Source: Gerris lacustris (taxonomy: Eukaryota > Arthropoda > Insecta > Hemiptera > Gerridae). From it: a stretch of DNA of 64,000 nucleotides. The stretch lies in NCBI GenBank assembly GCA_951217055.1, contig OX578276.1, positions 156,935,223-156,999,222 of the forward strand. Direction: 5' to 3'. A program made the position numbers and the translations under genes. This document shows, piece by piece, positions 40,178 through 53,150 of this stretch. The number at the start of each line of letters is the position of its first letter. Position 1 is the stretch's first letter. Below the pieces are notes generated by a model. The model made no database searches and was not told the origin of the DNA. It saw nothing but the letters and a program-made list of their open reading frames with translations.

Positions 40178-40773
40178 AATCGGTCTTAGACAACTCAGAC
40201 AAACTTTCTCTTATACGAGTTCATAATTACATAGCCCAGTGTTTTCCATTTATTAGCATTCGTATGTACATTTAATTATTATTGAACATTTCATCGAAAT
40301 GTATCATTAAAATAACTTCTCCTGGGCGGGGAATCGAACCCGGGCTCCCTCCGTCCGCGTTTTAAGCTATTTTCTCAGGAACTAGATATTTCCCGGGAAA
40401 ACGGCTTATATAGTTAGATTCGTATTTAAATGGACTACATTTTAGAATTTTTTCATCAAAATCGTAGGAACCGTTTTCCAGAAATAATTTTTTTTCATGT
40501 TTTTTCAGAGTTTTTGGGGGGTAGCGCCCCCAAATTTCGAGCTAAAATTCATTTCTCGATTTCGCATCGGGGTATGATTTTTCTGAACATGTATGCCAAA
40601 TTTCGTCAAAATTGGCCCAGTAGTTTAGGCTCCAGGCGTCTGCACAGACGACAGACGACGGACAGACATTTTTTAAAAACCACTTTTTTGGACTCAGGGG
40701 ACCTCAAAACGTGTAAATCCATTAAAATCGAATTTTCGCGCCATCACAATACTTTCTCTTTACATGAGAAAGT
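40178..40773 (+). mobile_element. H4 element, complete copy 2
   Basis: AATCGGTCTTAGACAACT at the start and ACTTTCTC-TTTACAT-GAGAAAGT hairpin at the end (8-bp stem). It has the T-arm-like block GGCGGGGAATCGAACCCGGG (minus-strand B box GGTTCGATTCC), the CCAAATTTCGTCAAAATTGG block near 40597 and GACGACAGACGACGGACAGA near 40647. The opposite arm of the host element lacks it, which gives an empty-site comparison within the same element. Confidence 0.9.
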
Positions 40774-41111
40774 AAAAATGAATAAAAAGGGGCAGTGGTT
40801 CAGGTATCTCGTCAATCTTTCTCTTCTAACTCTTTCCCCTTCGATTTTAACGATAACTCGTGGGAAATTAAGTTGTAGAGCGAAAAATTTCCTTAAAAAA
40901 TGAATGAATTTATGCTAATATATCTTTACCTCGTAAATAGCTAGAGCGTTTTGAAGTTTAAGGGCACTTTTCAACATTTTACTAGTAAAATTCTGCTTGT
41001 GACTCAAGTTTTGTTTCCAACGTCTGTAACTCTATGTAAACAGTCTCTCAAGCGTTTGCGCCAAGTTATGATCGTATACAACATTTTTATTACAATAATA
41101 GGTCGTTCAAA

Positions 41112-41297
41112 ATGAGTGAAAAGTGCTTAATTTGTGATGAAACAGCTGAAGACGGTGCAAGTCAAGAGAGTGATAAAGGGATGAAAACGTTATTAAGTGC
41201 TAATCTTACACGAAGAGATGAAAGACATGATTCGTTCCGAAGATTGAAAGGTGGTGTCGACCATGTGGAGTGCAGAAAACGGTACACCAGGCCATAG
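41112..41297 (+). pseudogene. N-terminal fragment of a transposon protein with Cys motif
   Basis: From a true ATG at 41112: MSEKCLICDETAEDGASQES, then MKTLLSANLTRRDERHDSF and VDHVECRKRYTRP before a stop. The CxxC start, the L...RRD pattern and the HVECRKRYTRP end are, from memory, the first domain of a long protein repeated in many insect genomes and probably transposon-borne. The 61 codons end prematurely. The C-terminal end of what seems the same protein lies 390 bp downstream, so the middle is deleted. Confidence 0.6.
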
Positions 41298-41687
41298 TAT
41301 AATGTTTCAAGCGGTATGCCAATGAAACAGCAAACATCGCAAAATTGTTTTATGACCCCAAATCTTCACCAGGAGACATTGCTGAAGCTGGGGAATGAAT
41401 GTTCCTGCTCATGTTCCAGGCCCCGTTAAATAAGTATATTCACAATCAGTACAGGTACCTTTAATTTTTCTTAGACCGTACTGACCCCATTAAGTAAATT
41501 TAATAATTCATTTAACTAATTAATATTTACTAATACGTTATCGTTATATTATTAATAATACAATAATTAGTATTCAATAATTAGTATTCAATAATTATTA
41601 AATACAACTAGCTACAATTCTAATCTATTTTATTCTATTTTGTTCACTGATACATATGCTTCGTGATTCGTGAAATCCACTGCAATA

Positions 41688-42031
41688 ATGAAAGCCAACC
41701 TGCATGCTTTGCCGCCCACAACAGATGCTGCAATGCAACATTCATACAGAGTGTTTCTGGAGGTGCAGCAATGGTTGGGGAACGAATCCATCCTACATGA
41801 AAGTTGGTGCTGGACGAGAAAAGATGTGGACACCTTACTCCTATCAAGACAAAACCCCCTTTGGCACCAGACATTGTCCTCAACACACTCTTCTGCAGCT
41901 GTACCATTGGCTGCGGAACGATGTGTGGTTGTCGGAGAGCCAGGACCAACTGTTCCCTGGTGTGCAGCAACTGTCAAGGCTCGTGCACAAACAGTGTTCC
42001 GATCCAAGAAGACTTTGAGCAATTTGATTGA
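41688..42031 (+). pseudogene. C-terminal fragment of the same transposon protein, Cys-rich
   Basis: One frame gives KANLHALPPTTDAAMQHSYR and VFLEVQQWLGN. After frame changes near 41770-41805, another gives KPPLAPDIVLNTLFCSC, TIGCGTMCGCRRARTNCSLV and CSNCQGSCTN, ending at 42031. Ten cysteines in CxC/CxxC spacing suggest a metal-binding, DNA-binding tail comparable in layout to CXC (tesmin-like) domains. The LPPT..A...HS.RV..QVQQW.GN stretch is, from memory, the conserved lead-in in related insect sequences. Not functional because of the frame breaks. Confidence 0.6.
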
Positions 42032-42890
42032 AGTATCATATTGACAGCTTTTAACAAATGAAAAAGCAGTTGATGAAGTGAATTGTATACATATATTCAA
42101 TGTTAGTATTGTTATTTGAATCTATTTTTGATACCCAATTTTTGATTTTATGAACAACTTTTATACATCTTAAATTGATTTATTACTTCCTCCTCTCTAA
42201 TACAAGTGTCCTTCTATATATTACGAGATATAGATTTTGGTACATGTATACATAATTCATTATTAATACGGGTTATAATTACTATACTTATCCAATTAAA
42301 CAGCATACAAAGTGATCAAGAGAGTTACAAACCTTGGAAACAAAACTTGAGTCACAAGAAGCATTTTACTAGTAAAATGTTGAAAAGCGCCCCTAAACTT
42401 CAAAACGCTCTAACTATTTACGGGGTGAAGATAAATTAGCATAACTACATTCATTTTTTAAGGACATTTTTCGCTCTACAACTTTATTTCCCCTGAGTTT
42501 TCGTTAAACTCGAAGGGAAAAGAGTTAGAAGAGAAAGATTGACGAGATTCCTGAACCACTGCCCCTTTTTTTTCATTTTTTAATATTCAACGGCTCATAT
42601 CTCAAAAACGGTAAGACTTAGGTTGAAACAAGATATATATGATTTGAAAGATAATTTTATCAGCTTTAATTTTAAATAGATTATTATTTTCTGTGCGACG
42701 TACCGTTTTCAAGATAAACGCCAAAAACTGAAAAATGTGACCTTTTGCCCCCCCCCCTCCCCCGTCCCGCGGCGCCTGAAATCAATGGGACTTTATTAGG
42801 CGTTGTTCAGGGGACCACCCCCTACACATTCCTGAAAAAATTGGAACTACATGATTTAATGCAAGATGAAATCCTAATTTGACTGGACTA

Positions 42891-43054
42891 TTTGAAGACT
42901 TATGAAGCTCAATTTGATGACATTGACAGTGAAATGTCCACTTCTGATTTTGAATATCCTATAATCTAATATGCATTCTGATTTAATCCTTGAAAAATAT
43001 TCTGTAATTTATAATTAAAGTTAAAGAAAAATACACACTTATTATTTATTAATT
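42891..43054. other. Spacer before the tandem array
   Basis: A short open stretch (42883-42968) reads TYEAQFDDIDSEMSTSDFEY and ends in TAA; too short to identify. Nothing else is seen. Confidence 0.3.
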
Positions 43055-43351
43055 ACTAGCTGGATATCCGTGCTTAAACGGAGTGTTATTTTAATTTGAA
43101 AAGTTTATAAACTACCATCAATATATGACAAAACTGTACATTACAATAATTACTGTACTGAGGGAGGTTTCAGGAAGGTTATTCTGCTATACACATCGTG
43201 TTTCTGATATTTTTACTATTTTTTTAATTTCGTGTCATTTTTATGTGTGTTTTTTGTTCTCTTTTACTTAACAATACTAGTTTAAGATAATAGAAAGGTG
43301 AAATACGAGTTTTCGGTCGTATTTTTTTGTTTACGGTCGCTTTGTTTTCGA

Positions 43352-44071
43352 ATGAGTGACATCGGTGCCGATATCGTTGGAACGCCTAATAAAAAAAGAC
43401 TTAGGAATCCTAACTCGCCCCAGTCTGCTGATTCAACTTTTAAAAAGCCTAAAAATAAGAAAAGGATGCCTCAAGTAAGTGATAACACCCCTATTACTGA
43501 GTTAAATTGGGGACAATTGGTACAGGCGCTTGGTACTCTAACTTTCGTTGGTAGGCAGGAGTTTGTTGAGCTTACTGAAAGAGTAACTAATATTGAACGC
43601 AGTAATACGGATGAAATAAATAAATTAAAGGATGCCGTGTCCCAGATACAATCCCAGCTTGCAGTGGTAAATTGTCAAGCAGTTGAAACTGAAATGGTCA
43701 AATCGGAAGTGAGAAGTTTAGAAGATCGTTCCAGAAGGAATAACTTGGTTTTCCGAAATATACTACCTAGAAAAGAAGAGCAAGCGGAGAATGTAATTAA
43801 CCAACAGGAGGAACAACAGGTCTCTGAGAAGCTGGATGTGCGCCAGTTAATAATTGACTTCTGTCAAAAACACCTGCAGGTAACAGAGATCTTAATAAAC
43901 AGGGCCCATATACTAGGCGATCCAAAACATAATATGTTTATTGCTCATATCCCTAGGGACGATGACATTAACAAAATTTTAAGAAACTGTTTTAAACGTC
44001 GAGCCTGTGTACAAGAAACTTAAGGATGACTGGCAGAAGAAGTACAAGAAAAAAGTAGTTGACAAAACTGA
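43352..44071 (+). pseudogene. LINE ORF1 protein (coiled coil plus RNA-binding domain)
   Basis: ATG at 43352 is preferred over the upstream non-ATG start. Basic N-terminus (NKKRLRNPNSPQS, KKPKNKKR), then a coiled coil around residues 75-135 (ERVTNIERSNTDEINKLKDA), then SLEDRSRRNNLVFRNI, the entry to the L1-type ORF1 RNA-binding fold, and LINRAHILGDPKHNMFIAHI. A one-base shift near 43998 splits the end: the alternative frame continues VYKKLKDDWQKKYKKKVVD to 44071. Nearly intact. It would package LINE RNA. Confidence 0.8.
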
Positions 44072-44102
44072 TTGACTTGGAAAAAGAAAAAAAAGTAAAA
44101 TT

Positions 44103-47100
44103 AAATGTTCTCAGAACCCGAAGCCCAATAATTTAAGTAATAAAATTTTGATTTATAACGTAGCAGGGCTAGGAAATAAGTTAAGTGAAGTAGGGTTCTG
44201 GGAATATATACGGGGATTTGAAGCCTTTGTCTTAATTGAGAGCCATGTAATCGAGACTCAAAAGAAAACTATTAAAATGGTGGGGGATGAGCTCATGGAT
44301 TTTAGGCTCAAATGGGTCTACGCTGAGAAAGATGCAAAATTTGGTAGAGGAAAGGGGGGTTTCCTTTATGGTTACAAGAAGAAATCTATTTTTAATTTTA
44401 TTACTATTAAAGAAGTGGATGTGGTCAAGTTTTTGTGTAATGGTGTTTGTGTCCATCTTTTACCTATTTACCTTAATACTAATAATTGGGAGCATGATTT
44501 TAATTCATTGAAGGAACTGTTTGCCTGTAAGAAAAATAACAACTGGATTGTGGTAGGTGATTCTAATTCACGAATAGGCAAAGAACAAATTTTACCTGAG
44601 GAAGTGTTAAGTGAATCAAATTTTGCAGCAGAAAGATGTTCTAAAGACTGTGTTGTTAACTCTCGAGGCAGGCAGTTTCTTGAATGGTGCGAGGATGAAA
44701 ATCTTATAATATTAAATGGTAGAACAGTGGGTGACCCATTAGGGCAGTGGACTTTTGTTGGCCCCATGGGCAAATCAGTGATAGATTTTTGTTGTGTAAA
44801 AGCTACTTGTAGCACTGTGTAAATGATATGAGAGTTGCGTTAAAACCATTTTCAGATCACATGCCATTAGAGATAAATCTTTATAATAATTTAATAGAAA
44901 GCACCGAGGGGATCACCTCTGTTTTACCATTGTTACCAAAGCTATGCTGGAGTGAGGAAGATAATTTGATGTTTAGTGGAAGAGTGGCTGAAAAACTAAA
45001 AGAAATAAAAATTTGGCCTGATTCTACCTCTGATATGCTTAATCTTTTGTATGACATCATTAAAAATTGCTCTGCCCAAGGTAGCAGGTTGAACCAACAC
45101 TTAACAAAAAATAATAATAGCAAAAAATGTATAAGCAGCCTTGGTTTGATCAAGACTGTGAAAAATCAAGAAAAACCATGTTTAAAGCTTTAAATAAATT
45201 TGGAAAGAATGACTCAGAATCAAACAGACTTGCATACATCTCTGCTATCAAAAGTTATAAAAAAATATATCAATTAAAAAAAATAACTTTAAGGAAGGCA
45301 GTCATTGATGGTCTTTTGAATGTGAAGGATTCAGCTGACTTTTGGAAAAATATTAAACACTTTAAGTTAAATAAATTCAAAATAAGCAAAGATATTACTC
45401 CTAAAGAATGGAAAAACTATTTTGAAGTGTTGCTGAACCCTTCACAGTCAATGGACAGTCAGTTTTTGCATGATTCAAGTGTAACTTGCATTTCGGAGTT
45501 AGATAAGCTTCCAGCCTGAGGAACTTAAATCTGCTCTTAAAAGCTGTAAAAATAACAAGGCACCTGGCATGGACAGGATTCCATATGAGTTTTATAAAAA
45601 TGCACCTCATGAGTTTCAAGTTAAAATGTTAGAGTTATTTAATAAAATGTTTGAGCAGGAGGATGTCTTTGTTAGTTTTAGAAAATCAATTATTTTCCAA
45701 TATTCAAGAAAGGTAGCCTTGATGAAATAGTTAACTACAGGGGAATATCCTTTCTTGACGCCATTTTCAAGATTTTGACAGCAATGATTATAACTAGGTT
45801 AAATAAGTGGGTTGAAAATAATAAAATATTGGTAGAAAGTCAGGCTGGTTTTTAGGAAGGGATATTCCACTGTTGACAATATTTTTAATTTAATAAATAT
45901 CATTGAAATTAAAACCAGGGCCAAAGGGGCGAGGCTTTATGGACTTTTTGTAGATTTTAGAGCTGCGTTTGACTATGTAAACAGACCTGGCTTATTCATT
46001 AAACTAAAGCAGATAGGACTTTCAGATAAAATAATAAATTTTATTATAAGTATGTATAATGAGACTGAAGCTTCCGTTTGGTGTAGCTGTGGCCTCTCTG
46101 AAAGTTTCTCTACTTGCAGTGGGCTTAGACAGGGATGCTTACTAAGTCCTCTACTATTTTCTCTTTACATTAACGATCTAGAAGCAGCACTATCTGGAGG
46201 GGTTAGAATAAATGGAAACATAATAAAAATATTATTGTTTGCTGACGACATACTTCTTTTATCGTCTGATCCCATTACTTTAAAGGAAATGATTATCGAG
46301 TTGGAAGAATACTGTAAAAGTTGGAATTTAGTGGTTAATTTGAATAAGTCTAAAATAGTAGTCTTTAGAAAAGGGGGTAAACTGAAGCAAATAGAAAAAT
46401 GGAAGTTTGGAGATGGGATGATAGAAGTGGTAGATAGTTACAAATATCTTGGTATAACACTAACCTATAACTCATCTCTAGCAACTCATTTCAATTTACA
46501 ACTAACCAATGCCAAATTTGCTATTAACAGTGTGTGGACAAATATCTATGCTCAAAATGATATTAGTTTTGAAAATAAAGTAAAATTGTTTAAAGCAACA
46601 TCACTAGCAATCATGAGCTATGGAGCCCAAATTTGGGGCCATATTAAAAATGAACAGGGTGAAAAATTGCTTAGATATTTCATCAAAAGGGTTCTTTACT
46701 TGCCAACTAACACACCAAATTATGAATTACTGCTAGAGACAGGAATGGACCCAATTTTTATTAATAGTCTTAAGTTACAAGCACGATATCTTGTTCACAC
46801 ATTCAGTCAACAGAGCGATAGACTTACCAAATTAATAGCAAATGAAGTTAAAAATCTGAAAATTGGCTGGTGGAAGGTATGGATAGATTTAGGCCACAAA
46901 CATTATATTCAGTTACTGCAAGAGGATACTAACTACCCTGAACTACTTGGTTCTAAATTAAATTTAATTATAAATAAAGTTTCTAAAACTTTTCATGAAG
47001 AGGCAGTAACCAGAGCAAGAGAATCAATTTTCCATAGCAACTATCAATATCTTATGCCAAGGCTACAGTCAAATTCTGCTGACTTTCTCAAAGGTCCAAA

Positions 47101-47409
47101 AAAAATCAGATTCTTTCACTAATCTTTAAAGCTAGAGGTGAGTTGTTCTCTTTAAATTTCAGACATGGTAGAACAAAAGAACAATGGAACTGTACCATGT
47201 GCAATCTGAATCTTAGGGAGGACAACTTGCACTTCTTTGCAATCTGCCCAATATTGAAGGAATACAGGAGAAGATATTTAGGTAAAAATACATTAACGCA
47301 TGAGGAATATGTAGATTTACTTTCAACAGGAAATTGGGATACAATAGCAAAATTTGTTAGATTGGCATCTTGTTACAGGCAAACCCTAATTAATAATTAT
47401 AACACTTAA
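44103..47409 (+). pseudogene. LINE ORF2: AP-endonuclease, reverse transcriptase, C-terminal zinc knuckle
   Basis: Endonuclease: LIYNVAGLGNKLSEVG, FVLIESHV, WIVVGDSNSRIG, GPMGKSVIDF, then after a shift near 44815 FSDHMPLEIN. Linker: KQPWFDQDCEKSRKTMFKAL. RT after a shift near 45515: CKNNKAPGMDRIPYEFYKN; further breaks near 45700 and 45855; VNYRGISFLDAIFKILTAM, YGLFVDFRAAFDYVNR, GLRQGCLLSPLLFSLYINDL and the catalytic ILLFADDILLLS, with YKYLGITL to 47122. A last segment has CTMCNLNLRE and HFFAICP (C-C-H-C knuckle). At least five frame disruptions. The endonuclease would nick the target and RT copy LINE RNA. Confidence 0.85.
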
Positions 47410-49482
47410 AAGAAGGATTACCTTATAAGTTTTATTTGTTTCTTTTCTCTCTACTTTATTGTTTTATTTTTAAAGAGAAAAAATAAAAAAATAAAATAAA
47501 TAAATAAATAAAAAAAAAAATAAAAATATTATTATTCATTTTAGTAATAGATGTATAACTGAAACCTCCCCCTGACGGTATCTTCTTATACCATGGAGTA
47601 GGCTTCACTGTTAAATGGAATGTAGTAACACAGAAATGTTAATTTTTGTAAATAAAAGCTTTATTATTATTAATTACAGTACTCTTAAAGAGCTTTTCAA
47701 CTATATGCATCATCATCATGAAGGGTATTCATTACTTTGACCCTGTATTCATTACTTGTACCCCGTACCCTTGTGTACCAAAATTTAAATTTAGAAAATT
47801 CATGTAGACAGTGATTTTCCCCTTGCTTTGAAGATCAAATGTTCAAATTTTCATCGAGATCGGACAAAAACTGTAGATTTTTATAAAGAACATACACACA
47901 CATATACAAACACATATAAATTTTTAAGTAAGACGGGCTATTAGGACGTTTTAATGGTATCAACATTTCTATATAGTTAGGTTTGAGGGAACAATTAGTT
48001 CCCTAACATGATCAGGGTGTTTATAACCTTAGCCGTCAAACACCCATTAATAAAACAATAACAATAACATACACACACATACGTTGACTTTTATATATAT
48101 ACTGGCTGGGTACCCGTGCTTCGCTACGGAGTGTTATTATAATTAGATAAGTTTATAAACAACCATAATGATAAATATAAATTATTTTACTATGCAAGAA
48201 TATCTAGATTCTATCTCTCCCACCTATTTCTATACCCTCTCCTCTTTGATAAGCTAATTTTAAAATATCCTAAACTCACCCACATACGTTGATTTTTATA
48301 TATATAGCTATAAATTTCCATTTTACCTCCTCCTAAATAAAATTGTACATATCAATTACTTTTCTCTACATAACAAGTGCTTTTCAACGATATGCATGAT
48401 ATGAAGGGAATCCATTACTTTGACATTTTTACACAGTACCCCTTTGTACCAAAATTTAAATTTCGAAAATTCATGTAGACAGTGACCTCCCCCTTGCTTT
48501 GAAGGGAAAGCGAGTAAATATTCATCAAATTGGGATAAAACTGTAGATTTGTATAAAAGACACACTCTTCTTTTTTTATAAGACATAGCTATATTTTTCC
48601 ATTATACCCCCTCCTAAATGAAAATACATACGACAAAACTGTACATAACAACAATTAATGTAATCTTAAAGAGGTTTTCAACGATATCTATCATAAAGGG
48701 TATTCAGTCCTTTGACCCCGTATTCATTATTGTACCCTGTTTCCTGTGTACCAAAATTTAAATTTCGAAAATTCATGTTGACACTGATTTTTTCTTCCTT
48801 AGAAGGTCAAGTGTGCATTTTTTTATCGAGATCGGACTAAAACTATGGATTTGTATAAAGGACATACACACATACGTTTATTTTTAGATATATTTTTCCA
48901 TTTACCCCCCCCCCCCCCTAAATGCACGTAAAAACAATTGCTGTACTCTTAGAGAGCTTTTCAACAGTATGCATCATGAAGGGTTTTCAACTTTGACATT
49001 TGTACCCCGTACCCCTGTGTAAAAAAATTTAATTTCGAACATTCATGTAGACAGAGATCTTCCCCTTGCTTTGAAGGTCAAGTGAGCAAATTTTCATCGA
49101 GATCGAATTAAAACTGTTGATTTGTATAAAGAACATAAACACACTCACACATACGTTGACTTTTATAGATATAGATATACATTTCCATTTTACCCCCCTC
49201 CAAAATGAAAATATGACAAAAACGTACTTAACAACAATTAATGTACTCTTAAAGAGCTTTCCAACGATATGCATCATGAAGGGTATCCATTACTTTGACA
49301 TTTGTACCCCGTACCTCTGTGTACCAAAATTTTAATTTCGGAAAATCATGTAGGCAGTGACCTTCACCATGTTTATATGTTTGGAAGAAAAAGAGTTTAA
49401 AAATGCATCAAATTGGGATAAAACTGTAGATTTGTATAAAAGACATTCTCTCATATAGATACTCTTCTTTTTATATATAGAC

Positions 49483-49829
49483 TAGCTGAATACCCGTGCT
49501 TCGCTACGGGGTGTTTTGTTTTCAATTTAATGGATTTATAAACTACTATCAAGAAACATTTAAATTATTTTACAAATCGAGAATATCTAGATTCTATCCC
49601 TCAATAGATATGCATCATTAAAAGTATTCATTACTTTGACATTTGTACCCCGTACCCCTGGGTACAAAAATCAAAATTTCGCAAAATCCTTTCTTAGTGG
49701 ATGCCTATGATATGAACCGAGTATATCCTCAAAATTTCAAGTCTCTCGGTTAAGCAGATTTTGCTGTGCGTTGATTCTATGTCAGTCAGTCAGTCAGTCA
49801 ATCAGGACATTGCCACTTATATTATAGAC
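49483..49829 (+). mobile_element. H6 unit with CCCGTGCTTCGCTACGGG hairpin
   Basis: Starts TAGCTGAATACCCGTGCTTC (hairpin CCCGT/ACGGG) and ends with a (CAGT)n tract and ACATTGCCACTTATATTATA. A second unit follows at once at 49830 in the same orientation and merges with the U array; its end recurs near 50875-50931. Related starts occur at 48110 and 43063. The interior includes TCAAGTCTCTCGG before the microsatellite. Confidence 0.7.
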
Positions 49830-51240
49830 TAGCTGAATACCCGTGCTTCGCTACGGGGTGTTTTATTTTCAATTTAATGGATTTATAAACTACCATCAAG
49901 AAACATTTAAATTATTTTACAAAGCGAGAATATCTAGATTCTATCCCTCCCCTTTGATAAGATAATTTGCTAATATCCCAAATTTGTAATTCATTCCGAC
50001 TAAATTTTTAAAAAAGAAAAGCAGTGGTATTTTCCTTCTGTACAGACACAACCATTATTAGGTGTTTATTTTTATACAAATATATAGATATATTTTTCCA
50101 CACATAATTTTTCCGTACATAACAATAATTGTGCAGCACTCTTAAAGAGCTTTTCAACGGAATGCATCGTGAAGGGTTTTTTCATTACTTTGACATTTGT
50201 AACCCGTACCCCTGTGTTCCAAAATCAAAATTTCGAAAATGCATGAAGTCAGTTACCTTCCCCTTTCCCCCTTGCTTTGAAGGTCAAGTGTGCAAATTTT
50301 CATTGAAATCGGAATAAAAAGGTAGATTTGAATAAAGAACACACACACACGGGCCCATTCGCGCGCGCTCGCACACACACTTACGTTGACATTTCCTTTT
50401 TACCCCTCTCCTAAATGAAAATAATGACAAAAACGTACATTACAATTACTTTTCTCCTAAAGAGCCTTTCAACGATATGCATCATAAAGGGTACCTATCA
50501 ATTACTTTGACATTTGTACCCCGTACTCCTGTGTACCAACATTTTAACTTTATAATCTCATGTAAGCAGTACACTCATAGACACTCTTCATTTATATAAG
50601 ATGTAGTTATACACATTTTTCCATTTTACCCCTTCCTAAATGAATATATGACAAAACTGTAAATAACAACAATTACTGTACTTTTAAAGAGCTTTTCAAC
50701 GATATGCATCATTAAAAGTATTCATTACTTTGACATTTGTACCCCGTACCCCTGGGTACAAAAATAAAAATTTCGCAAAATCCTTTCTTAGTGGATGCCT
50801 ATGATATGAACCGAGTATATCCTCAAAATTTCAAGTCTCTCGGATAAGCAGATTTTGCTGTGCGTTGATTCTATGTCAGTCAGTCAGTCAGTCAATCAGG
50901 ACATTGCCACTTATATTATAGATATAGTTATATTTTCCATTTTACCCCCCTCCTAAATGAAAATATGACAAAACTACACATAACAACAATTACTGTACTC
51001 TAAAACAGCTTTTCAACTATATGCATCACGAAGGGTATTCATTACTTTGACCCCGTATTCATTACTTGTACCCCGTACCCCTGTGTACCAAAATTTAAAT
51101 TTCGAAAATTCATGTAGACCTTGATTTTCTCCTTGCTTTGAAGGCCAAGTGTGGAAATTTTCATCAAAATCGGGCTAAAACTGTAGATTTGTAAAAAGAA
51201 CAAACATACACACATACTAGATTGACTTTTATATATATAT

Positions 51241-52085
51241 AGATATTACCCGTTTCAAACCATATTTTTGTGTTGAAAAACTATAGTATAAAGTTATATT
51301 ACATAGTATTCACATAATAAACATTTATTAAACTACAAATATTTAATTTTGGTCAGCCGAATCCCTTTTTATTCGCAATAAAATGCGTGAGTTCAGGTTT
51401 TTTGACCCCGTGAACTTTGACCTTCAATATTTAAAGTTGCCCAAGGGTGCTATTCTGGCACCCCACATATTATGGTTCAGTACATCAAATAGTACTAGAA
51501 CTAGGATTTATGTCTAAGATACAATTCTCCTAATTTTAGGAATTAGTACATCTTAATCAATCATAAAATATTAGTTGTACCCAATTTCAAGGTGCAAGCC
51601 TGTTATCTCATTTGGCGACCGGACTAATAGTGAATTGAAAGATGGTAGAAATGATTTAGGATCAAAAAAAGTCCAGTCATGCACCATGACTTAATGAGCG
51701 AATTTTCAAAGAAATCTGCGTTATATTGCCTTATGATAATATAGGAAAATTTTGGTTTAGAATTTGCACGGGTGACAAAAAAAAAATTGGTACACAGGGG
51801 TACGGGGTACAAAAGTCAAAATAGTATTTACCCTTCAAGATGCATGTCGTTGGAAAGCTCTTTAAGAGTACAGTAATTGTTGTTATTTACACTTTTATCA
51901 TATTTTCTAATAAAAAGGGGGGTAAAATGGAAAAAACACGTTTTTTGACCCTAAATGGTCAAAATTTGCCCCTAAATGGACTCCAAAAATTCTGGCCAAC
52001 ACACTCATCCTTTCTTTTGATATTATTGACATTTTAAAATTTGTTTAAAGTTTTTAAGTGCATCGTAAGGGGAGATATCGTCTGG
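51241..52085. other. Array flank with an inverted U fragment
   Basis: 51786-51925 holds part of the U unit in reverse (TGGTACACAGGGGTACGGGG, GAAAGCTCTTTAAGAGTACA). The rest shows no gene or repeat. The plus frame 51840-52037 derives from the inverted unit. Confidence 0.6.
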
Positions 52086-52089
52086 AGTG

Positions 52090-52093
52090 ACAC

Positions 52094-52126
<33 letters not shown>

Positions 52127-52152
52127 CATACATATATACATACATACATAAA
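52090..52152. repeat. (TACA)n/(TATA) microsatellite
   Basis: ACATATATACATACATATAT-type alternation over about 60 bp. No gene context. Confidence 0.9.
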
Positions 52153-53142
<990 letters not shown>

Positions 53143-53150
53143 GTATGTAT

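Larger units (their letters stand above)
39860..42888. mobile_element. 3.0-kb TA-flanked transposon, GTCCAGTC ends (copy 2), with protein remnants
   Basis: Ends GTCCAGTCAAATTAG and its near-inverse CTAATTTGACTGGAC are flanked by TA (39858-39859, 42889-42890). Arms of about 550 bp match inverted through landmarks CATGTAGTTCCAATTTTTTC, GGGGGTGGTCCCCTGAATAA, GGGGCAGTGGTTCAGG and TTGAAGTTTAAGGGCACTTT. The left arm is split by an H4 element (40178-40773). Between the arms lie two coding remnants with cysteine-rich motifs on the plus strand. Similar outermost bases and TA duplication tie it to the 4.4-kb element at 4621-9058. The superfamily is not clear to me. Confidence 0.85.
43160..47671 (+). 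mobile_element. Complete-length LINE with 12-bp target-site duplication
   Basis: AATTACTGTACT (43148-43159) at the left and AATTACAGTACT (47672-47683) at the right are a target duplication with one difference; they fall in a U-unit motif that is uninterrupted elsewhere in the array. The 4.5-kb insert has ORF1, ORF2 with endonuclease, RT and a terminal zinc-knuckle, and a 3' end in ATT repeats. The 5' first bases GAGGGAGGTTTCAGG are complementary to CTGAAACCTCCCCC near 47568 in the 3' region. Clade not assigned; several frame disruptions make ORF2 inactive. Confidence 0.85.
43055..51240 (+). repeat. Imperfect tandem array (U units, 230-320 bp), interrupted by a LINE
   Basis: The recurring unit contains ACTCTTAAAGAGCTTTTCAA, CGATATGCATCATGAAGGG, GACATTTGTACCCCGTACCC, TGTGTACCAAAATTTAAATT, TTGCTTTGAAGGTCAAGTGT, AATTTTCATCGAGATCGG, AAAACTGTAGATTTGTATAA and CATTTTACCCCCCTCCTAAA. 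AAAGAGCTTTTCAACG-like anchors fall near 47687, 48380, 48667, 48950, 49247, 50144, 50456, 50684 and 51002. The left edge of the array (43055-43159) is separated from the rest by the LINE at 43160-47671. Interspersed are H6 units. The small frames are repeat translations. Confidence 0.85.

Noticed and set aside
44148..47409. Active autonomous LINE
   Set aside because: Ends and domain order are complete, but at least five frame disruptions lie in ORF2.
47681..51240. Centromeric satellite
   Set aside because: Units are diverged, variable in length and mixed with other elements, and single inverted units occur elsewhere; a centromeric role cannot be supported.
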